Assembly: GCA_907163375.1 (NCBI GenBank)
Contig: CAJQUW010002202.1
Span: 248,001 to 312,000 of the forward strand
Direction of reading: 5' to 3'
Source: Prostheceraeus crozeri
Taxonomy: Eukaryota; Platyhelminthes; Polycladida; Euryleptidae
DNA: 64,000 nucleotides
Of this stretch, positions 57,301-64,000 are shown one piece after another. Each line of letters opens with the position of its first letter. Within the stretch, counting starts at the first letter, position 1. Under the pieces are notes generated by a model. That model was not told the origin of the DNA, searched no databases, and worked only from the letters and a program-made list of their open reading frames with translations. The translations under genes were made by a program, and so were the position numbers.

Positions 57301-58575
57301 ATGATGTATGCTGCAAATAAGCTACGAATTGCTGTGGCGGTTGCTCTTCTCGTACGCAAGCGGAAGAAAAGAAGACGATGGTGGATTAGACCAGCTCTTC
57401 AACGCCGCAACGACTTTGGAGAATACGTTGGCCTTCTTCCTCATTTGCGTGATAGAGATACAGAAATATATTTCAAGTATATGCGCATGACTCCGGCACA
57501 GTTTGATGATCTTCATTCAAAAGTACGACATCGACTTTCGACGATATCATCAAGAAGACCATCTGTTCCAACTGATGAAAAATTAATGATAACATTGTGC
57601 TACCTTGCGTCTGGTTGTCAGCAAGTGGATTTATCGATACGTTTTGGAAGAGGAAGGTCTACGATATCTGGAATAGTTTATGCCACTGCCACTGCTATTT
57701 ATGAAGAGCTGATGCCAACTTATTTAAAGTTTTCTGACACGCAAGACGAATGGTTAACCATAAGCAAAGGATTTTGGGAGAAATGGCAGTTTCCCAATTG
57801 CATTGGAGCGATCGACGGAAAGCATTTCTCTATCCAATGCCCCAAGAGAAGTGGTTCTTTATTCTACAATTACAAGCATCGCTTCAGCACATTGGTAATG
57901 GCAATATGTGATAGTGAATACAAGTTCACATACTTGGAAGTTGGAAGTTACGGCAGAGAAGGCGATGCCGGAGTTTTTTCTCGTTCTCGATTGTTTGACG
58001 GTTTGGAACATCAACGATTCAATATACCTGAAAGCAAGTTTGTAAATGGTACGGACTTTCACGCACCTTTCGTGTTTTTGGGAGATGAAGCATTTCCAAT
58101 GAAATCATATTTGATGCGCCTTTTTCCTGGAAGATGTGGAAGTGTCACGCGAGTGTACAATTATAGACTTTCACGTGCTAGGAGGACTATTGAGAATGCC
58201 TTCGGTATCCTATCGGCAAGATGTCGTCTTTTTCTAAGACCAGTCATTGCCGAGACTAACCACGTGGAAACTTTTATTCGTGCTGCATTCGTTCTGCATA
58301 ATTACTTGCGCACGGCAGTTCTAACTGTTGAAGAAGATATTGCAAAGCGCTACGCTCCTTCTTCGATGTTTGATCAAGAGGAGACGAATGGAAATGTGCG
58401 TGAGGGTCACTGGAGACGCGAATTGACTGAATCTTCAGGAATCGTCCGAGCAAGGCGGCTTGGTGGCAACAGAAGCAGTGGGAAAGTGCGGCAACAACAA
58501 ATGGCACTTGCAAACTTCTTTGTCAGTCCACAAGGTGCAGTATCTTGGCAATCAAGTATTGTGTCTGGTGATTAA
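57301..58575 (+). CDS. Harbinger DDE transposase (HARBI1-like), 424 aa
   Basis: This is the enzyme that cuts and pastes the element. A helix-turn-helix region lies around residues 100-127 (YLASGCQQVDLSIRFGRGRS). The DDE_Tnp_4 domain follows, with the catalytic residues in the usual settings: D172 in CIGAIDGKH, D222 in GSYGREGDAG and E298 in RRTIENAFGIL, with the conserved VFLGDEAFPMKSYLMRLFPG in between. Length, basic N-terminus (RKRKKRRRWW) and lack of introns are normal for the family. No stop or frameshift is seen. The ATG at 57,301 lies 159 bp inside the left end, and a second Met follows directly. It could still be functional if the partner protein is supplied. Confidence 0.93.
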   Translation: MMYAANKLRIAVAVALLVRKRKKRRRWWIRPALQRRNDFGEYVGLLPHLRDRDTEIYFKYMRMTPAQFDDLHSKVRHRLSTISSRRPSVPTDEKLMITLCYLASGCQQVDLSIRFGRGRSTISGIVYATATAIYEELMPTYLKFSDTQDEWLTISKGFWEKWQFPNCIGAIDGKHFSIQCPKRSGSLFYNYKHRFSTLVMAICDSEYKFTYLEVGSYGREGDAGVFSRSRLFDGLEHQRFNIPESKFVNGTDFHAPFVFLGDEAFPMKSYLMRLFPGRCGSVTRVYNYRLSRARRTIENAFGILSARCRLFLRPVIAETNHVETFIRAAFVLHNYLRTAVLTVEEDIAKRYAPSSMFDQEETNGNVREGHWRRELTESSGIVRARRLGGNRSSGKVRQQQMALANFFVSPQGAVSWQSSIVSGD

Positions 58576-59296
58576 TGTGTTTCTTATGATTTCGTGTGTG
58601 CGTGGCGAAAGAGACTGATCACGTTGTATTAAACTTTCGAAATTTAATGAGACTACATCTGAATATAATTAGTCTTACTAGTAATGCCTTCTTTGGTTTT
58701 GGGGATACTTTTCATTCATAAAATGATACTGTCTCATCAAACCATTAAAGAGAAAGAGTAGTTATCAATTTATGAGTAATATTATCATAATCATTATTTG
58801 TCCTGTATTACCACTTTAACCCTCATTAGTCCACCAAATGAAAAAGCCTATTTGCCCAGTTAACTGTAGTCCAAGCATCTTTTCATTGTTTTTTAATTAT
58901 TTTCTTAATTATTAAATTATGCCACGCCAGTGTTTGATAATTAATTACAAATGTAGTCTGCTTGGCAAATTAAAATGATTTTGAATTTGTTTGAATTATC
59001 CAAACCAAATGGAAATTCTCACTATGACCAATTACGCCCTGAGTATATTGGTCATAGCATCTTATTGCCATACGAGTCATGCATTAGAAATCATCTTTAT
59101 CCTAAAAACGAAAAACTACTAATGTAGTCTGGTGAGTGCTAATACGCAGTCAATACATTAAAATATTCCAATGCGAGAAACCAAAATCTAATAAAAAATA
59201 ATACTTCGAGGAAATCTTTTTTATTCCGTATATTTTTACAAAGTAGTCATTCGTTATCCGCTACATAGTTATCCGTTATCAAGAATAGTGGTTGAA

Positions 59297-60168
59297 TCAC
59301 AAAGAAGAATACAACTGTCCCATAAATGATTGTGTAGATGGATGGCCATCATCACGAGATCCATCTGGATATTGACTTTCCATGTAAGAATTTCTTTGTA
59401 GCTTATATAGTTCGAACCTTAGGTGTGCCATAGCATAGTCCTTCTCACGTTGTGAATTCATTCTTCGAACACCATCTCCGATGGCTTTGCCAAAAGTGGC
59501 ATATTCGTCGTATTGGTTTTCAGTTTCAGTCAACTGCTCGACAAGTGTTTCAAGAAGGACAGTATCTGAAAACTTACCACGTTTCCTAGTGTTTGTAGTT
59601 TTAATTTTCGGTGTTTGTATCGCATCTGTCTTGCAAGGTGATTCGTTATTTACCCCAGGTGAGTTTCCATCGAAATTAAAAGTTTGTTCGTTGGAATAAG
59701 GGATGCTCTCACCACAATGCGACTCTTCCTGTGGTATAATTTCGTTTGATGGAATATTTGACATTGTCTCCTTCGGCTCGTTTGGTTCATCAAGAAATGT
59801 CATTCTTGAATACACATCTAATCGCGCTTTAGTTGGTTTCACTGCGTTGCGTTACCACTTGGTTGCTTTCTACTGTTCTTATATAAAAAATAGTATCTTT
59901 TAAGACTGCGAAATCGTCTGATGCACCACTCGACCGTTTGCCCAACTTCTTCCGCAACACATGCCCATGCCAATTGTTTGCTTTGGATGTCCTTGAATCT
60001 CCGACTCGCAATTTCATAAAGTATCTTCCTTTCGCTCACCTTGTCAATCAATAATTCATCCATCGCACTTTCCATTTCAAATGACAAATTCAGCTGTGTG
60101 CGTTTTACAAAATAGAACGCTGCTCTAAAGTTATTGGCGGCCGCTAATAGCGACGATATTGATCGCAT
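59297..60168 (-). pseudogene. Harbinger partner protein with MADF/Myb-like domain
   Basis: The likely start is the Met at 60,078 (MESAMDELLIDKVSERK). The first 75 residues form a MADF/SANT-like DNA-binding domain (LLIDKVSERKILYEIASRRF, AWACVAEEVGQTVEWCIRRF, RSLKRYYFLYKN). The C-terminal half (59,842-59,297) has a DEPNEPKETMSN block, a basic KTTNTRKRGKF stretch and a helical tail typical of the family. The two halves are in different frames near 59,840, so one small indel or an unrecognised intron separates them. In Harbinger elements this protein brings the transposase to the ends and into the nucleus. If the shift is real, this copy depends on a partner in trans. Confidence 0.75.
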
Positions 60169-63100
60169 CTAGCTTTGAGTGTCAACGCACGTTGTTCGTA
60201 TCGGCCACACCGAGCTGTGCGCGCCCGCTAGTAGCGACGTGAGTCAACGCACATTGCTAATAGCGGTTATGTGAACCGGGCTTAAGTACATTACAAAATA
60301 TTTTGACCACCCTAACCGATCAAAATCAACAAGTTCTTGAACTTATAGCAGATAACGATGTCGATAAAGAAATTGAGATAGCGTTAGATTACGAAATTAA
60401 AGTTGAAGAAATGATAAATTCACTGCGTCAATGTCTGTATAAGAAATCTCCAATTAGTAAAAATACTTCGAACGTACGAGAAGGAGATCTTAATCAACTT
60501 GCTGAAGTCTTAAGGAAGCAGAATGAAGTATCAATTTCTCTTGCGAAAATGCAGAATCAATCTACACTTCCTCAAAGACAAATGGAAATTTTTGACGGTA
60601 GCGATCTCACTAAGTTCAAGTTATTCAAAAATGCTTTCTCCAAAATTCTCGAAAATAAGATAGACGACGATTCCGATAAAGCTATACTACTTGGAACAGT
60701 ACACTTCTGGTATGCCTCAGGAATTAGTTCGAAGTTGTTGTCATATGCAACCGACGAGAGGTTACCAGACAGCATGGAAAATGCTGACTGACAAGTATGG
60801 TGATGAATTCGAAATTTCAAACACACATACTTAGAAAAATTGGAACAGTGGCCAGCTATTAAGCAAGAAGATGGAATGGCACTAGAAAAATTTAGCGTTT
60901 TCTTAAAAAGTTGCAATAATTATATGGAAAACGTCAGCGCTCTTAACCAATTGGAAAGTCCGAAAGAGATGAAGATGATTGTATTTAAGCTTCCGTATAA
61001 ATTACGCGAGAAGTGGAGAACTGATGTTCTCAATATTCGAGAATCCGGATTCAACGTTTCTTTTAAAGACTTATCCGATTTCATGGAACGTCAATCCAAA
61101 CTAGTAAATATGCCCGTTTATGGAACATTAAGTCACTCTGGTAAGGAAGAGCGTAATTGGTCTATGAACAAAATTAGTGCTACACAGAAAGTTACTTCGA
61201 AAAGTAGCGGAGCGTCATATGCGTTTTCAACAGGAGTTGAAGAAAGATCGACTAAACACTCCCAAGTTGAGACTAGCATATCGAGATAGGCCCTACGACT
61301 TTCCTAAATATGCATATCAATTTTTTAAAGTTAATGATCACGATCTTGACAAATGTATTTCATTCAAAACATTGTCGGTAAATGATCAGCGAGAGTTTGT
61401 GAAAAAGAATTCACTTTGTTTTGGCTGTTTAAAGAAAGGCCACCATTCAAAAGTATGTAGGAGAAGCATTACGTGTAATGTATGCCAACGCAAACATCCT
61501 ACATGTCTTCACGAGAATAAAGAATCTGATTCAATTCTTGGCACAGATACATCAGCGAATGATAATAGTACAAATATGTGTACTGGGGCTGGTAATAAGA
61601 AAAAAGTTGCTTTGTCTCTTGTTCCGGTAAAAGTTGGTTTAAGAGGGTACCAGCGGTCGATTGTAACGTATGCTGCTCTGGATAACTTTAGTTCAGACTG
61701 CTTCATCTCAGAGGGTTTGATGTTTAGTTTAGGTATTCAAGGAAAAAAGGAAGAAATTTAGTTAACAACTATGGAAAAAGTTCAAAGTTCCACGTTAACT
61801 CGTGCAGTCCATGGTTTAGAAATTTCGGATTTGAACGAGAACGAAGTCGTTCAACTTCCTGTAGTTTTTTCAAGGCCTAAACTCCCAGTATCCACTGATG
61901 ATTTAGTAAAAAGAAGTGAATTAGAGAAGTGGCCACATCTGATAGATGTACCAATTACCGAAGTTGATGCAGATGTCGGTTTACTTATCGGAATTAATGT
62001 TCCAGAGATTCTTAAACCGTTAGAGATTGTAAGTGGATCAGATAATGAACCTTTCGCAACAAGGCACAAGGTTGGTTGGACAATAAGTGGTCCAACTTCC
62101 TCAGCTTCACTGAATGTCAAAACATTTAGAACTAAAGTAGAGAGACTCGGAACATTGAAGAAAAGTTGAATAATTTATATAATAAAGAATTTCAAGATGT
62201 AGAATTGGATGAAGTCGGTCCATCAGTTGAAGATAGGATGTGGGAGAAGAAGGTAAAAGTATTGAATATATTCGATTATAGCTTCTTCTGCCAAATGAAT
62301 ATTGTCTAATGATAGAGACATTTCTAGCTGCCTTTTTCTTTTCCAGCAATCCTTTATTTTCAAGTACCCCGCTATTCTTCTTTTCAATTTGTACCAATCT
62401 GACGAAGAAGACAATAACTTCTCTAAAGCACTTGTTGCGTCTGATACCAATGTTTGGCAAACTCGAATTTCTTGAACTTTCTTTACTTCGTCATCGTTGT
62501 CGATATTGAACTCGGAAATATTCCTAGGCCATTCTGCAGTTGATTTCCATAAAGATTCAGGTCCGTTTTTCCACGAATCATCAGCGACAAATCGTTGGAT
62601 TTCGACTCCGCGACTCGCTTTATCAGCAGGATTTACTTCCGTTGGAACATAACGCCATTGAGAATAGTCAGTTTGTTCACGAATGTAAGATACCCTGTTT
62701 GCGACAAATCTATGAAATCTTGTCCTCGTATTTCGAAGATACTTAAGTACAGTCGTACTATCGGTCCAAAACGTATAATCTTGAACTTCAATAGTCATTT
62801 CATTATCAAGTATGCGTTTAATCGTTGCTGCTAACTTTGCGGCAGTCAATTCTAATCTTGGAATGCTTATCTTTTTTATCGGGGCGAGACGAGACTTAGC
62901 GAAAATTATTGAACAATGTATATTACCATCAGATTTAATGAATCTGGCGTACGCAACAGCTCCGTATCCAACTTCGCTTCCATCACAAAATATATGGATC
63001 GAACAATTAGCTCCTATGAATGATTTGGGCTTCAGACATGGAGGAATCTCGTATTCAGCGAGTTTGGGTAAATCATCTATCCAATTATTAATCGCATTTT

Positions 63101-63545
63101 TCTCATTTTCAGAAATTGGTTCATCCCATCCAAATTTCAGACGACATACTTCTTGAAAAACACGTTTCGCTGGTAAAACCGCTGGGCTAGTTAAACCAAG
63201 TGGATCATACAGAGAAAAGATTAGAGAAAGAATACCTATTCTTGTGTAATCAGGAGTCTGAGCATTCAACTTAAAACTAAACTTATCTTTCATAAGATTC
63301 CATTAAATTCCGAGAGCTTGATGCGTTGGTGCATTGTCATCTAAACTCAGTGAAAGAAATTTCGAATTTACAAGGCGATCATTTTCAGGAATAGAATTAA
63401 TCACTTCTTCTGAGTTACTGACAAACTTTGTTAATCTGAAACCTCCTAGCAAACATAAGTTTTTAACCACATGTAAAAGAGAAATGGCTTCATCTTCGTG
63501 ATCGACTGATTTTAAGAAACTTTTGGATGAAAGGCATTCATCGAA

Positions 63546-64000
63546 CTAACTCAATTCCGACGGCATTTACACGTGTATGTTCTTTTCAGTTCATTGATGA
63601 TGATTATCACAACGAATCAACGGATTTGCACATTCCCAGCGGAGACATGTCATGACTACCGTTGGCATGTGAATTGTCATTTTTATAATCGTGAACAGTA
63701 AGGTACAAATTTGGAAAATAAATTTCAATGACATGTGACATATGAATTCTAAGTTAGTTGTTTTCAATTTCACTATTGATACTATTAGCAGCTGCTGACT
63801 GCATCTAACTATTTTTGTATTGACCTTTTACAGTTACTGAGGTTTCTACAGTATAGAAACCCCCTGTATATGTTCCTGAGAACATGTATTAACCTTGTTT
63901 GATCACGGCTGCAATTCAATGTATTCTGTATTTAATCATTTTCTTCAAGATGAGTATAATTCAATGCAAATGTATTTGTGTTTAATTTGCCACAGCAGTT
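63546..64000. other. Non-coding right edge
   Basis: No gene seen; it follows the inverted BEL/Pao segment and may be host DNA. Confidence 0.4.

Larger units (their letters stand above)
57142..60282. mobile_element. PIF/Harbinger transposon, nearly intact
   Basis: The 27-bp inverted ends start AGGCCGGTTCACATAACC (left) and AGCCCGGTTCACATAACC (right, reverse complement) and differ at one position. The 3-bp target TAA is duplicated (57,139-57,141 and 60,283-60,285). The 3,141-bp element holds an intact DDE transposase on the plus strand and a MADF/Myb-like partner gene on the minus strand, the standard two-gene Harbinger layout. BEL/Pao gag-type sequence flanks both sides. Confidence 0.95.
57018..63545 (+). 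mobile_element. BEL/Pao fossil, partly inverted, with a Harbinger insertion
   Basis: The gag starts near 57,018 (MSELIRITRLRGF, the usual Pao opening) and resumes after the Harbinger element at 60,286. It shows the DUF1759-type region (QMEIFDGSDLTKFKLFKNAF), zinc knuckles (CFGCLKKGHHSKVC, CNVCQRKHPTC) and a pepsin-like protease start (VTYAALDNFSSDCFISEGL), ending with SVEDRMWEKKV near 62,255. From there to about 63,545 the pol part (GFRLTKFVSNS, IFSLYDPLGLTSPAVLPAKR, CDGSEVGYGAVAYA, TDSTTVLKYLRNTRTRFHRF) lies on the opposite strand, so it has been inverted. The first half of the RT and the integrase are not seen. Several breaks; an old, rearranged copy. Confidence 0.88.

Noticed and set aside
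1-64000. CRISPR arrays, bacterial operons, rRNA or tRNA genes
   Set aside because: None seen; splice sites and element types show this is animal nuclear DNA.

Overview
This window looks like a transposon-dense stretch of an AT-rich invertebrate animal genome. The evidence is canonical GT-AG splice sites, TATA boxes and AATAAA signals, together with a mix of elements typical of aquatic invertebrates: a Maverick/Polinton, Gmr1-like Ty3/gypsy, BEL/Pao, Penelope-like, CR1/L2/Jockey-group and R4/Dong-like LINEs, Harbinger, hAT and Tc1/IS630-like DNA elements. The Gmr1-like element (first described from deuterostomes) and frequent TAGGCCTA-type words would suit an echinoderm, hemichordate or mollusc, but I cannot fix the phylum. 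No complete host gene is visible; I see only three weak exon candidates.

Layout. 1-13.2 kb is the right-hand part of a Maverick/Polinton (adintovirus-like) element; its left end, with integrase and ATPase if present, lies outside the window. It carries the 3' part of a capsid-type gene, an adenain-like protease, a gene whose product combines a PC4-like region with a two-lobed TATA-binding-protein (TBP)-like domain, a partial second copy of the PC4-like part, two tandem 'GxWEVG' virion-type genes, a protein-primed type DNA polymerase B, and an accessory block (9.7-13.2 kb) of unrecognised small genes. In that block a 139-bp cassette encoding a conserved small peptide occurs three times, each time just downstream of a different minus-strand gene. 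Several genes have clear TATA boxes. The element is a fossil: some genes look whole, others have about one or two breaks each. 13.9-14.8 kb is a roughly 160-bp tandem repeat array.

15-30 kb holds a MITE with 81-bp inverted repeats, a 5'-truncated R4/Dong-like LINE in a TAA repeat, a decayed Jockey/CR1-group LINE, and a Gmr1-like Ty3/gypsy fossil (minus strand, integrase before reverse transcriptase) that was hit by a 3.5-kb CR1/L2-type LINE and by a short LINE fragment.

32.4-36.6 kb is a decayed DNA transposon with 30-bp inverted repeats, carrying two further DNA elements inserted side by side. One has arrays of TGTGAC words; the other carries the N-terminal half of an IS630/Tc1-like transposase. 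Next come an exon candidate, a foldback element with 298-bp arms and a 2.4-kb LINE.

40-57 kb is mostly non-coding, with an hAT MITE with a perfect 8-bp target duplication, a Penelope-like remnant between inverted arms, and three LINE remnants. 57-63.5 kb is a BEL/Pao fossil containing a nearly intact PIF/Harbinger transposon (TAA target duplication, intact transposase); its pol part is inverted relative to its gag part.
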